Source: Ptiloglossa arizonensis
Taxonomy: Eukaryota > Arthropoda > Insecta > Hymenoptera > Colletidae
Direction: 5' to 3'
DNA length: 64,000 nt
Assembly (NCBI RefSeq): GCF_051014685.1
Contig: NW_027478486.1
Coordinates: 372,001 to 436,000, forward strand
Part shown: piece after piece, positions 27,301 through 40,780 of the stretch
Position numbering within the stretch: position 1 is the first letter of the stretch
How the letters are laid out: every line of letters begins with the position of its first letter
Position numbers and translations under genes: made by a program
Notes under the pieces: generated by a model
The model's database searches: none
Seen by the model: only the letters and a program-made list of their open reading frames with translations
Told to the model about the DNA's origin: nothing

Positions 27301-30160
27301 TCAAAATTTTCGCTGGTCTGATACTCGAAACCAACAACTGGAAAGGCCTAGGGGAAAAGTACACAAACCGTTGTAATCGGGCGAGTTTCTACTATCAGAT
27401 GCAACAGGAATTTCTCGAGTTCGACAATCCGTTCGCGAGAAATGGGAGTTTGAAGTTAAGGAATGGTTGAGTATCTATCAAAATTTTCGCAAGTCTGATG
27501 CTCGAAACCAATAACTACAACGGCATAGGGGAAAAATACACATACCGTTTTAATCGGGCGAGTTTCTACTTTCAGATGCAACAGGAATTTCTCAAGTTCG
27601 TCAATCCGTTCGCGAGATATGGGAGTTTGAAGTTAAGAAATGCTTGAGAAACCATCAAAATTTTCGCAAGTCTGATACACGAAACCATTAACTACAAAGG
27701 CCTAGGGGAAAAATAGACATACCGTTGTAATCGGGCGAGTTTCTTCTTCCACATGCAACAGGAATTTCTCGAGTTCGTCAATCCGTTCGCGAGATATGGG
27801 AGTTTGAAGTTAAGGAATGGTTGAGAATCAATCAAAATTTTCGCTGGTCTGATACTCGAAACCAATAACTGGAATGGCCTAGGGGAAAAGTACACACACC
27901 ATTGTAATCGGGCGGGTTTCTACTTTCAGACACAACAGGAATTTCTCGAGTTCGTCAATGCGTTCGCGAGATATGGTAGTTTGAAGTTAAGGAATGGCTG
28001 AGAAATCATCAAAATTTTCGCAAGACTGATACTCGAATCCAATAACTACTATGGCCTAGGGAAAAATACACACTCCGTTGTAATCGGGCGAGTTTCTGCT
28101 TTCAGATGCAATAGGAAATTCTCGAGTTCGTCAATCCGTTCGCGAGGTATGGAAGTTTGAAGTTAAGGAATGATTGAGAAACCATCAAAATTTTCGCAAG
28201 TCTGCTACTCGAAACCAATAACTGGAATGACCTAGGGGAAAAGTACACACACCGTTGTAATCGGGCGAGTTTCTACTTTCAGATGCAACTGGAATTTCTC
28301 GAGTTCGTCAATCCGTTCGCGAGGTATGGGAGTTTGATGTTAAGAAATGCTTGAGGAACCATCAAAATTTTCGCAAATCTGATACTCGAAATCAATAACT
28401 ACTATGGCCTAGGTCAAGAATGCACATACCGTTGTAATCGGGCGAGTTTCTGCTTTCAGATGCAACAGGAATTTCTCGAGTTCGTCAATCCGTTCGCGAG
28501 ATATGGGAGTTTGAAGTTAACGAAAGGTTGAGAAACCATCAAAATTCTCGCTGGTCTAATACTCGAAACCACTAAATGGAATGGCCCAGGGGAAAAGTAC
28601 ACACACCATTGTAATCGGGCGAGTTTCTACTTCCACATGCAACAGGAATTTCTCGAGTTCGTCAATCCGTTCGCGAGATATGGGAGTTTGAAGTTAAGGA
28701 ATGGTTGAGAATCAATCAAAATTTTCGCTGGTCTGATACTCGAAACCAATAACTGGAATGGCCTAGGGGAAAAGTACACACACCATTGTAATCGGGCGGG
28801 TTTCTACTTTCAGATACAACAGGAATTTCTCGAGTTCGTCAATGCGTTCGCGAGATATGGTAGTTTGAAGTTAAGGAATGGCTGAGAAATCATCAAAATT
28901 TTCGCAAGACTGATACTCGAATCCAATAACTACTATGGCCTAGGGCGAAAATACACACACCGTTGCAATCGGGCGAGTTTCTGCTTTCAGATGCAATAGG
29001 AAATTCTCTAGTTCGTCAATCCGTTCGCGAGATATGGAAGTTTGAAGTTAAGGAATGATTGAGAAACCATCAAAATTTTCGCAAGTCTAATACTCGAAAC
29101 CAATAACTGGAATGGCCTATGGGAAAAGTACACACACCATTGTATCCGGGCGAGTTTCTACTTTCAAATGCAACAGGAATTTCTCGAGTTCGTCAATCCG
29201 TTCGCGAGATATGGGAGTTTGAAGTTAAGGAATGGTTGAGAAACCATCAAAATTTTCGCAAGTCTGATACTCGAAACCAATAACTGGAATGGTCTAGGGG
29301 AAAAGTACACACACAATTGTAATCGGGCGAGTTTCTACTTTCAGATGCAACAGGAATTTCTCGAGTTCGTCAATCCTTTCGAGAGATATGGGAGTTCGAA
29401 GTTAAGGAATGGTTGAGAACCCACCAAAATTTTCGCTGGTCTGATACTCGAAACCAATAACTGGAATGGCCTAAGGGAAAAGTACACACACCATTGTAAT
29501 CTGGCGAGTTTCTACTTTCAGATACAACAGGAATATCTCGATTTCGTCAATCCGTTCGCGAGATATGGGAGTTTGTAGTTAAGGAATGGTTGAGAATCCA
29601 TCAAAATTTTCGCTGGTCTGATACTCGAAACCAATAACTGGAACGGCCTGGGGGAAAAGTACACACCCCATTGTATTCGGGCGAGTTTCTACTTTCAGAT
29701 GCAACAGGAATTTCTCGAGATCGTCAAGCCGTTCGCGAGATATGGGAGTTTGAAGTTAAGGAATGGCTGAGAAATCATCAAAATTTTCGCAAGACTGATA
29801 CTCGAATCCAATAACTACTATGGCCTAGGGAAAAATGCACACTCCGTTGTAATCGGGCGAGTTTCTGCTTTCAGATGCAATTGGAAATTCTCGAGTTCGT
29901 CAATCCGTTCGCGAGGTATGGAAGTTTGAAGTTAAGGAATGATTGAGAAACCATCAAAATTTTCGCAAGTCTGCTACTCGAAACCAATAACTGGAATGAC
30001 CTAGGGGAAAAGTACACACACCGTTGTAATCGGGCGAGTTTCTGCTTTCAGATGCAATAGGAAATTCTCGAGTTCGTCAATCCGTTCGCGAGATATGGAA
30101 GTTTGAAGTTAAGGAATGATTGAGAAACCATCAAAATTTTCGCAAGTCTGATACTCGAAA
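17770..30160. repeat. Long segmental duplication, right copy (~12.4 kb)
   Basis: Relative to the left copy it has one monomer fewer near 21.45 kb, three fewer near 25.04 kb (529 bp) and three more at about 29.27-29.80 kb (531 bp). Its left end abuts the 531-bp tandem duplication. Its right end diverges near 30160, where it reads CAATAACTGG and the left copy reads CAATAACTAC. Confidence 0.85.
29272..29803. repeat. Three-monomer insertion in the right segmental copy
   Basis: This 531-bp stretch has no counterpart at the matching place near 14.06 kb. Its monomers (GGTCTAGGGG, CCTTTCGAGAG and GGCCTGGGGG variants) resemble those at ~30.3-30.9 and ~32.3-32.7 kb, so it may have come from region F or been lost from the left copy. 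Confidence 0.65.
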
Positions 30161-31489
30161 TCAATAACTGGAATGGCCTATGGGAAAAGTACACACACCA
30201 TTGTAATCGGGCGAGTTTCTACTTTCAAATGCAACAGGAATTTCTCGAGTTCGTCAATCCGTTCGCGAGATATGAGAGTTTGAATTTAAGGAATGGTTGA
30301 GAAACCATCAAAATTTTCGCAATTCTGATACTCGAAACCAATAACTGGAATGGTCTAGGGGAAAAGTACACACACCATTGTAATCGGGCGAGTTTCTACT
30401 TTCAGATGCAACAGGAATTTCTCGAGTTCGTCAATCCTTTCGAGAGATATGGGAGTTTGAAGTTAAGGAATGGTTGAGAAACGATCAAAATTTTCGCTGG
30501 TCTGATACTCGAAACCAATAACTGGAATGGCCTAAGGGAAAAGTACACACACCATTGTAATCTGGCGAGTTTCTACTATCAGATACAACAGGAATATCTC
30601 GAGTTCGTCAATGCGTGCGCGAGATATGGGAGTTTGAAGTTAAGGAATGGCTGAGAAATCATCAAAATTTTCGCAAGACTGATACTCGAATCCAATAACT
30701 ACGAAGGCCTAGGGGAAAAATACACATACCGTTGCAATCGGGCGAGTTTCTACTTCCACATGCAACAGGAATTTCTCGAGATCGTCAATCCGTTCGCGAG
30801 ATATGGAAGTTTGAAGTTCAGGAATGGTTGAGAATCCATCAAAATATTCGCTGGTCTGATACTCGAAACCAATAACTGGAACGGCCTGGGGGAAAAGCAC
30901 ACACCCCATTGTATTCGGGCGAGTTTCTACTTTCAGATGCAACAGGAATCTCTCGAGTTCGTCAATCCGTTCTCGAGATATGGGAGTTTCAAGTTAAGGA
31001 ATGCTTGAGAAACCATCAAAATTTTCGCAAGTCTGATACTCGAAACCAATAACTACAATGGCCCAGGGGAAAAATACATATACCGTTGTAATCGGGCGAG
31101 TTTCTACTTTCAGATGCAACAGGAATTTCTCGAGTTCGTCAAACCGTTCGCGAGATATGGAAGTGTGAAAATAAGGAATGGTTGAGAAACCATAAAAATT
31201 TTCGTAAGTCTGATACTCGAAACCAATAACTACAAAGGCCTAGGGGAAAAATACACATACCGTTGTAGTCGGGCGACTTTCTACTTTCACATGCAACAGG
31301 AATTTCTCGAGTTCGTCAATCCGTTCGCGAGATATGGGAGTTTGAAATTAAGGAATGGTTGAGAAACCATTAAAATTTTCGCTGGTCTGATACTCGAAAC
31401 CAACAACTGGAATGGCCTAGGGGAAAAGTACACTCACCATTGTATTCGGGCGAGTTTCTACTTTCAGATGCAACAGGAATTTCTCGAGT

Positions 31490-32225
31490 TCGTCAATCCG
31501 TTCGCGAGGTATGGGAGTTTGAAGTTAAGAAATGCTTGAGGAACCATCAAAATTTTCGCAAATCTGATACTCGAAATCAATAACTACTATGGCCTAGGTC
31601 AAAAATGCACATACCGTTGTAATCGGGCGAGTTTCTGCTTTCAGATGCAATAGGAATTTCTCGAGTTCGTCAATCCGTTCGCGAGATATGGGAGTTTGAA
31701 GTTAACGAAAGGTTGAGAAACCATCAAAATTCTCGCTGGTCTAATACTCGAAACCACTAAATGGAATGGCCCAGGGGAAAAGTACACACACCATTGTAAT
31801 CGGGCGAGTTTCTACTTCCACATGCAACAGGAATTTCTCGAGTTCGTCAATCCGTTCGCGAGATATGGGAGTTTGAAGTTAAGGAATGGTTGAGAATCAA
31901 TCAAAATTTTCGCTGGTCTGATACTCGAAACCAATAACTGGAATGGCCTAGGGGAAAAGTACACACACCATTGTAATCGGGCGGGTTTCTACTTTCAGAT
32001 ACAACAGGAATTTCTCGAGTTCGTCAATGCGTTCGCGAGATATGGTAGTTTGAAGTTAAGGAATGGCTGAGAAATCATCAAAATTTTCGCAAGACTGATA
32101 CTCGAATCCAATAACTACTATGGCCTAGGGCGAAAATACACACACCGTTGCAATCGGGCGAGTTTCTGCTTTCAGATGCAATAGGAAATTCTCTAGTTCG
32201 TCAATCCGTTCGCGAGATATGGAAG
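31490..32225. repeat. Copy of part of the 11-monomer unit
   Basis: Matches ~13090-13825 at offset ~18397, including the AACGAAAGG monomer (31704 against 13307) and the following TTCTCGCTGG and CCACTAAATGG variants. It is a fourth occurrence, after ~13.3, ~15.25 and ~28.5 kb. Confidence 0.75.
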
Positions 32226-32439
32226 TTTGTAGTTAAGGAATGGTTGAGAATCCATCAAAATTTTCGCAAGTCTGATACTCGAAACCAATAACTGGAATGG
32301 TCTAGGGGAAAAGTACACACACCATTGTAATCGGGCGAGTTTCTACTTTCAGATGCAACAGGAATTTCTCGAGTTCGTCAATCCTTTCGAGAGATATGGG
32401 AGTTCGAAGTTAAGGAATGGTTGAGAACCCACCAAAATT

Positions 32440-33762
32440 TTCGCTGGTCTGATACTCGAAACCAATAACTGGAATGGCCTAGGGGAAAAGTACACACACC
32501 ATTGTAAGTGGGCGGCTTTCTACTTTCAGATACAACAGGAATTTCTCGAGTTCGTCAATGCGTTCGCGAGATATGGGAGTTTGAAGTTGTGGAATGGCTG
32601 AGAAATCATCAAAATTTTCATTGGTCTGATACTCGAAACCAATAACTGGAGCGGCCTGGGGGAAAAGTACACACACCATTGTAATCGGGCGAGTTTCTAC
32701 TTCCACATGCAACAGGAATTTCTCGAGTTCGTCAATCCGTTCGCGAGATATGGGAGTTTGAAGTTAAGGAATGGTTGAGAATCAATCAAAATTTTCGCTG
32801 GTCTGATACTCGAAACCAATAACTGGAATGGCCTAGGGGAAAAGTACACACACCATTGTAATCGGGCGGGTTTCTACTTTCAGATACAACAGGAATTTCT
32901 CGAGTTCGTCAATGCGTTCGCGAGATATGGTAGTTTGAAGTTAAGGAATGGCTGAGAAATCATCAAAATTTTCGCAAGACTGATACTCGAATCCAATAAC
33001 TACTATGGCCTAGGGCGAAAATACACACACCGTTGTAATCGGGCGAGTTTCTGCTTTCAGATGCAATAGGAAATTCTAGAGTTCGTCAATCCGTTCGCGA
33101 GATATGGGAGTTTGATGTTAAGGAATGGTTGAGAAACCATCAAAATTTTCGCAATTCTGATGCTAGACACGATAACTGGAATGGCCTAGGGGAAAAGTAC
33201 ACACACCATTGTAATCTGGCGAGTTTCTACTTTCAGATACAACAGGAATATCTCGAGTTCGTCAATGCGTTCGCGAGATATGGGAGTTTGAAGTTAAGGA
33301 ATGGCTGAGAAATCATCAAAATTTTCGCAAGACTGATACTCGAATCCAATAACTACAAAGGCCTAGGGGAAAAATACACATACCGTTGTAATCGGGCGAG
33401 TTTCTACTTCCACATGCAACAGGAATTTCTCGAGTTCGTCAATCCGTTCGCGAGATATGGGAGTTTGAAGTTAAGGAATGGTTGAGAATCCATCAAAATT
33501 TTCGCTGGTCTGATACTCGAAACCAATAACTGGAATGGCCTAGGGGAAAAGTACACACACCATTGTAAGTGGGCGGCTTTCTACTTTCAGATACAACAGG
33601 AATTTCTCGAGTTCGTCAATGCGTTCGCGAGATATGGGAGTTTGAAGTTGTGGAATGGCTGAGAAATCATCAAAATTTTCATTGGTCTGATACTCGAAAC
33701 CAATAACTGGAGCGGCCTGGGGGAAAAGCACACACCACATTGTATTCGGGCGAGTTTCTACT
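32440..33762. repeat. Interleaved 5- and 6-monomer duplications
   Basis: ~32440-32700 recurs at ~33500-33762 (offset 1061, six monomers minus 1), with the shared variants GTAAGTGGGCGG and GAAGTTGTGG. Between them, ~32700-33090 repeats ~31816-32200 at offset 885 (five monomers). No other content is seen. Confidence 0.7.
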
Positions 33763-33859
33763 TTCAGATGCAACAGGAATTTCTCGAGTTCGTCAATCCG
33801 TTCTCGAGATATGGGAGTTTCAAGTTACGGAATGCTTGAGAAACCATCAAAATTTTCGC

Positions 33860-35030
33860 AAGACTGATACTCGCATCCTATAACTACTGTGGCTTAGGTC
33901 AAAAATAAACGTACCGTTGTAATCGGGCGTGTTTCTGCTGTCAGACGCAATAGGAAATTCTCGTGTCGTCAAACCGTTCGCGAGATATGGTAGTTTGAAG
34001 TTAAGGAATGGTTGAGAAACCAACAAAACTTTCGCAAGTCCGATACTCGAAACCAATAACTGGAATGGCCCAGGGGAAAAGAACACACACCATTGTAATC
34101 GGGCGTGTTTCTACTTTCAGATGCAACAGGATTTAATCGAGTTCGTCAATCCGTTCGCGAGGAAGGGGAGTTTGAAGTTAAGGAATGGTTGAGAAACCAT
34201 CAAAAGTTTCGCAAGCCTGATACTCGAAACCAATAACTACAGAGGCCTAGGGGAAAAATACACATACCGTTGTAATCGGGAGAGTTTCTGCTTTCAGATG
34301 CAACAGGAATTTCTCGAGTTCGTCAATCCGTTCGCGAGATATGGGAGTTTGAAGTTAAGGAATGGTTGAGAGACCATTAAAATTTTCGCAAGTCTGATAT
34401 TCGAAACCAATAACTACTATGGCCTAGGGCAAATATACACATACCGTTGTATTCGGGCGAGTTTCTACTTCCACATGCAACAGGAACTTCTCGATTGCGT
34501 CAATCCGTTCGCGAGATATGGGAGTTTGATGTTAAGGAATGGTTGAGAAACCATCAAAATTTTCGCAAGTCTGATACGCGAAACCAATAACTACGATGGC
34601 CTAGGAGAAAAATACACATAACGTTGTAATCGGGCGAGTTTCTACTTTCAGATGCAACAGGAATTTCTCGATTTCGTCAATCCGTTCGCGAGATATGGGA
34701 GTTTCAAGTTAAGGAATGGTTGAGAAACCTTCAAAATTTTCGCCGGTCTGATACTCGAAACCAATAACTGGAATGGCCTAGGTCAAAAATACACGTACCG
34801 TTGTAATCAGGCGTGTTTCTGCTGTCAGACGCAATAGGAAATTCTCGAGTCGTCAAACCGTTCGCGAGATATGGTAGTTTGAAGTTAAGGAATGGTTGAG
34901 AAACCAACAAAACTTTCGCAAGTCCGATACTCGAAACCAATAACTGGAATGGCCCAGGGGAAAAGAACACACACCATGGTAATCGGGCGTGTTTCTACTT
35001 TCAGATGCAACAGGATTTAATCGAGTTCGT
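33860..35030. repeat. 5-monomer HOR pair
   Basis: ~33860-34145 matches ~34745-35030 at offset 884 (5 x 177 minus 1). Shared private variants are GTCAGACGCAATAGG, TCGTCAAACCG, ACCAACAAAAC and GATTTAATCGAG. Confidence 0.75.
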
Positions 35031-37118
35031 CAATCCGTTCGCGAGAAAGGGGAGTTTGAAGTTAAGGAATGGTTGAGAAACCATCAGAATTTTCGCAAGC
35101 CTGATACTCGAAACCAAAAACTACAGAGGCCTAAGGGAAAAATTCACATATCGTTGTAATCGGGCGTGATTCCAGTTTCAGATGCAACAGGAATTTCTCG
35201 AGTTCGTCTATCCGTTCGCGTGATATGGGAGTTTGAAGTTAAGGAATGGTTGAGAAACCATCAAAATTTTCGCAAGCCTGATACTCGAAACCAATAACTA
35301 CAAAGGCCTAGGGGAAAAGTACACACACCATTGTAATCGGGCGAGTTTCTTCAGATGCAACAGGAATTTCTCGAGTTCGTGAAACCTTTCGAGAGATATG
35401 GGAGTTTGAAGTTAAGGAATGGTTGAGAAACCATCAAAATTTTCGCAATTCTGATGCTAGAAACCAATAACTACAATGGCCTAGGGGAAAATACACATAC
35501 TGTTGTAATCGGGCGAGCTTCTGCTTTCAGATGCAACAGGAATTTCTCGAGTTCGTCAATCCGTTCGCGAGATATGGGAGTTTGAAGTTGAGGAATGCTT
35601 GAGAAACCATCAAAATTTCCGCAATTCTGATGCTAGAAACGAATAACTGGAATGGCCTAGGGGAAAAGTACACACACCATTGTAATCGGGCGAGTTTCTA
35701 CTTTCAGATGCAACAGGATTTAATCGAGTTCGTCAATCCGTTCGCGAGAAAGGGGAGTTTGAATTTAAGGAATGGTTGAGAAACCATCAAAATTTTCGCA
35801 AGCCTGATACTCGAAACAAATAACTACAGAGGCCTAGGGGAAAAATACACACACCATTGTAATCGGGCGAGTTTCTACTTTCACATGCAGCAGGAATTTC
35901 TCGAGTTCGTCTATCCGTTCGCGAGATATGGGAGTTTGAAGTTAAGGAATGGTTGAGAAACCATCAAAATTTTCGCTGGTCTGATACTCGAAACCGATAA
36001 CTGGAATGGCCTAGGGGAAAAGTACACACACCATTGTAATCGGGCGAGTTTCTACTTTCAGATGCAACAGGATTTAATCGAGTTCGTCAGTCCGTTCGCG
36101 AGAAAGGGGAGTTTGAAGTTAAGGAATGGTTGAGAAACCATCAGAATTTTCGCAAGCCTGATACTCGAAACCAATAACTACAGAGGCCTAAGGGAAAAAT
36201 TCACATATCGTTGTAATCGGGCGTGATTCCAGTTTCAGATGCAACAGGAATTTCTCGAGTTCGTCTATCCGTTCGCGAGATATGGGAGTTTGAAGTTAAG
36301 GAATGGTTGAGAAACCATCAAAATTTTCGCAAGCCTGATACTCGAAACCAATAACTACAAAGGCCTAGGGGAAAAGTACACACACCATTGTAATCGGGCG
36401 AGTTTCTTCAGATGCAACAGGAATTTCTCGAGTTCGTGAATCCTTTCGAGAGATATGGGAATTTGAAGTTAAGGAATGGTTGAGAAACCATCAAAATTTT
36501 CGCAGTTCTGATGCTAGAAACCAATAACTATAATGGCCTAGGGGAAAATACACATACTGTTGTAATCGGGCGAGCTTCTGCTTTCAGGTGCAACAGGAAT
36601 TTCTCGAGTTCGTCAATCCGTTCGCGAGATATGGGAGTTTGAAGTTGAGGAATGCTTGAGAAACCATCAAAATTTCCGCAATTCTGATGCTAGAAACGAA
36701 TAACTGGAATGGCCTAGGGGAAAAGTACACACACCATTGTAATCGGGCGAGTTTCTACTTTCAGATGCAACAGGATTTAATCGAGTTCGTCAATCCGTTC
36801 GCGAGAAAGGGGAGTATGAATTTAAGGAATGGTTGAGAAACCATCAAAATTTTCGCAAGCCTGATACTCGAAACAAATAACTACAGAGGCCTAGGGGAAA
36901 AATACACACACCATTGTAATCGGGCGAGTTTCTACTTTCACATGCAGCAGGAATTTCTCGAGTTCGTCTATCCGTTCGCGAGATATGGGAGTTTGAAGTT
37001 AAGGAATGGTTGAGAAACCTCAAAATTTTCGCTGGTCTGATACTCGAAACCGATAACTGGAATGGCCTAGGGGAAAAGTACACACACCATTGTAATCGGG
37101 CGAGTTTCTACTTTCAGA
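35005..37118. repeat. 6-monomer HOR, two tandem copies
   Basis: 35005-36062 and 36062-37118 align at offset 1057 (6 x 177 minus 5). Each contains the short monomer GTTTCTTCAGATG (35351 and 36408), in which ACTT is missing from the usual GTTTCTACTTTCAG, and the GATGCTAGAAAC and AGAAAGGGG variants. Confidence 0.8.
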
Positions 37119-38140
37119 TGCAACAGGATTTAATCGAGTTCGTCAATCCGTTCGCGAGAAAGGGGAGTTTGAATTTAAGGAATGGTTGAGAAACCATCAA
37201 AATTTTCGCTAGCCTGATACTCGAAACCAATAACTACAAAGGCCTAGGGGAAAAATACACACACCATTGTAATCGGGCGAGTTTTTACTTTCAGGTACAA
37301 CAGGAATTTCTCGAGTTCGTCAATGCGTTCGCGAGATATGGGTGTTTGAAGTTAAGGAATGCTTGAGAAACCAACAAAGTTTTCGCAAGTCTGATGCTCG
37401 AAACCATTAACTACAAAGGCCTAGGGGAAAAATACACATACCGTTGTAATCGGGCGAGTTTCTACCTTCACATGCAACAGGAATTTCTCGAGTTCGGCAA
37501 TCCGTTCGCGAGATATGGGAGTTTGAAGTTAAGGAATGGTTGAGAAACCATCAAAATATTCGCTGGTCTGATACTCGAAACCGATAACTGGAATGGCCTA
37601 GGGGTAAAGTACACACACCACTGTAATCGGGCGAGTTTCCACTTTCAGATGCAACGTGAATTTCTCAAGTTCGTCATTCCGTTCGCGAGATATGGGATTT
37701 TGAAGGTAAGGAATGCTTGAGAAACCATCAAAATTTTCGCAGGTCTGATACTCGAAACCGATATCTGCAATGGCCTAGGGAAAAGTACGCACAACATTGT
37801 AATCTGGCGTGTTTCTGCTTTCAGATGCAACAGGAATTTCTCGAGTTCGTCAATCCGTTAGCGAGATATGGGAGTTTGAAGTTAAGGAATGGTTGAGAAA
37901 CCATCAAAATTTTCGCAAGCCTGATACTCGAAACCAATAACTACAAAGGCTTAGGGGAAAAATGCACATACCGTTGAAATCGGGTGAGTTTCTGCTTTCA
38001 GATGCAACAGGAATTTCTCGAGTTCGTCTATCCGTTCGCGATATATGGGAGTTTCAATTTAAGGAATGGTTGAGAAACCTTCAAAATTTTCGCTGGTCTG
38101 ATACTCGAAACCGATAACTACAAAGGCCTAGGGGAAAAGT
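37118..38140. repeat. Spacer satellite between 6-mer copies
   Basis: Satellite monomers including the GAAGGTAAGG variant block (37320-37860), which recurs at ~38905-39447 (offset ~1587, nine monomers minus 6). Nothing else is seen. Confidence 0.7.
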
Positions 38141-38765
38141 ACACACACCATTGTAATCGGGCGAGTTTCTTCAGATGCAACAGGAATTTCTCGAGTTCGT
38201 GAATCCTTTCGAGAGATATGGGAGTTTGAAGTTAAGGAATGGTTGAGAAACCATCAAAATTTTCGCAATTCTGATGCTAGAAACCAATAACTACAATGGC
38301 CTAGGGGAAAATACACATACTGTTGTAATCGGGCGAGCTTCTGCTTTCAGATGCAACAGGAATTTCTCGAGTTCGTCAATCCGTTCGCGAGATATGGGAG
38401 TTTGAAGTTGAGGAATGCTTGAGAAACCATCAAAATTTCCGCAATTCTGATGCTAGAAACGAATAACTGGAATGGCCTAGGGGAAAAGTACACACACCAT
38501 TGTAATCGGGCGAGTTTCTACTTTCAGATGCAACAGGATTTAATCGAGTTCGTCAATCCGTTCGCGAGAAAGGGGAGTTTGAATTTAAGGAATGGTTGAG
38601 AAACCATCAAAATTTTCGCAAGCCTGATACTCGAGACAAATAACTAGAGAGGCCTAGGGGAAAAATACACACACCATTGTAATCGGGCGAGTTTCTACTT
38701 TCACATGCAACAGGAATTTCTCGAGTTCGTCTATCCGTTCGCGAGATATGGGAGTTTGAAGTTAA
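38140..38765. repeat. 6-monomer HOR, partial third copy
   Basis: Repeats ~36377-37000 at offset 1763, including the 4-bp-deleted monomer at 38171 and the GATTTAATCGAG monomer. It is truncated and then switches to the GAAGGTAAGG block. Confidence 0.75.
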
Positions 38766-38904
38766 GGAATGGTTGAGAAACCATCAAAATTTCCGCAATT
38801 CTGATGCTAGAAACGAATAACTGGAATGGCCTAGGGGAAAAGTACACACACCATTGTAATCGGGCGAGTTTCTACTTTCAGATGCAACAGGATTTAATCG
38901 AGTT

Positions 38905-39770
38905 CGTCAATGCGTTCGCGAGATATGGGTGTTTGAAGTTAAGGAATGCTTGAGAAACCAACAAAGTTTTCGCAAGTCTGATGCTCGAAACCATTAACTA
39001 CAAAGGCCTAGGGGAAAAATACACATACCGTTGTAATCGGGCGAGTTTCTACCTTCACATGCAACAGGAATTTCTCGAGTTCGTCAATCCGTTCGCGAGA
39101 TATGGGAGTTTGAAGTTAAGGAATGGTTGAGAAACCATCAAAATATTCGCTGGTCTGATACTCCAAACCGATAACTGGAATGGCCTAGGGGTAAAGTACA
39201 CACACCACTGTAATCGGGCGAGTTTCCACTTTCAGATGCAACGTGAATTTCTCAAGTTCGTCATTCCGTTCGCGAGATATGGGATTTTGAAGGTAAGGAA
39301 TGCTTGAGAAACCATCAAAATTTTCGCAGGTCTGATACTCGAAACCGATATCTGCAATGGCCTAGGGAAAAGTACGCACACCATTGTAATCTGGCGTGTT
39401 TCTGCTTTCAGATGCAACAGGAATTTCTCGAGTTCGTCAATCCGTTAGCGAGATATGGGAGTTTGAAGTTAAGGAATGGTTGAGAAACCATCACAACTTT
39501 CGCAAGTCTGACACTCGAAACCAATAACTACAAAGGCTTAGGGGAAAAATGCACATACCGTTGTAATCGGGCGAGTTTCGACTTTCAGATGCAACAGGAA
39601 TTTCTCGAGTTCGTCATTCCGTTCGCGAGATATGGGATTTTGAAGGTAAGGAATGCTTGAGAAACCATCAAAATTTTCGCAGGTCTGATACTCGAAACCG
39701 ATATCTGCAATGGCCTAGGGAAAAGTACGCACACCATTGTAATCTGGCGTGTTTCCACTTTCAGATGCAA
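38905..39770. repeat. GAAGGTAAGG block and local dimer
   Basis: 38905-39447 copies 37320-37860. A further partial copy at ~39585-39770 lies 353 bp (two monomers minus 1) downstream. These monomers carry CGTGAATTTCTCAAG and CCGATATCTGC variants. Confidence 0.75.
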
Positions 39771-39859
39771 CGTGAATTTCTCAAGTTCGTCAATCCGTTC
39801 GCGAGATATGGGAGTTTGACGTTAAGGAATGGTTGAGAAACCATCAAAATTTTCGCAAG

Positions 39860-40035
39860 CCTGATACTCGAAACCAATAACTACAAATGCCTAGGGGAAA
39901 AATACACATACAATTGTAATCGGGCGAGATTCTACTTTCACATGCAACAGGAATTTCTCGAGTTCGTCAATGCGTTCGCGAGATATGGGAGTTTGAAGTT
40001 ATGGAATGGTTGAGAAATCATCAAAATTTTCGCAA
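39860..40035. repeat. Region B monomer recurring in region F
   Basis: The ACAATTGTAA monomer with AATGCGTTCGCGAG and GTTATGGAATGG occurs here (39910), at 11801 and at 27013. It shows that region F shares individual monomer types with region B as well as with region C. Confidence 0.7.
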
Positions 40036-40780
40036 TTCTGATACGCGAAACCAATAACTGGAATGGTCTAGGGGAAATGTACACACACCATTGTAATCTG
40101 GCGAGTTTCTACTATCAGATACAACAGGAATATCTCGAGTTCGTCAATGCGTGCGCGAGATATGGGAGTTTGAAGTTAAGGAATGGCTGAGAAATCATCA
40201 AAATTTTCGCAAGACTGATACTCGAATCCAATAACTACAAAGGCCTAGGGGAAAAATACACATACCGTTGCAATCGGGCGAGTTTCTACTTCCACATGCA
40301 ACAGGAATTTCTCGAGTTCGTCAATCCGTTCGCGAGATATGGGAGTTTGAATTTAAGGAATGGTTGAGAAACCATCAAAATTTTCGCAATTCTGATACTC
40401 GAAACCAATAACTGGAATGGTCTAGGGGAAAAGTACACACACCATTGTAATCTGGCGAGTTTCTACTATCAGATACAACAGGAATATCTCGAGTTCGTCA
40501 ATGCGTGCGCGAGATATGGGAGTTTGAAGTTAAGGAATGGCTGAGAAATCATCAAAATTTTCGCAAGACTGATACTCGAATCCAATAACTACAAAGGCCT
40601 AGGGGAAAAATACACATACCGTTGCAATCGGGCGAGTTTCTACTTCCACATGCAACAGGAATTTCTCGAGATCGTCAATCCGTTCGCGAGATATGGGAGT
40701 TTGTAGTTAAGGAATGGTTGAGAATCCATCAAAATTTTCGCTGGTCTGATACTCGAAACCAATAACTGGAACGGCTTGGG
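40030..40780. repeat. Dimer duplication with GGAATATCTCGAG marker
   Basis: Two tandem 354-bp units (marker near 40125 and 40479) with AATGCGTGCGCGAG. The same pair of monomers occurs near 30.3-30.8 kb, tying both ends of region F together. Confidence 0.75.

Noticed and set aside
30709..39770. Series of minus-strand open frames of 61-79 codons
   Set aside because: They are the reverse complement of the same satellite, open because region F and G variants remove minus-strand stops. They have no coding signals.
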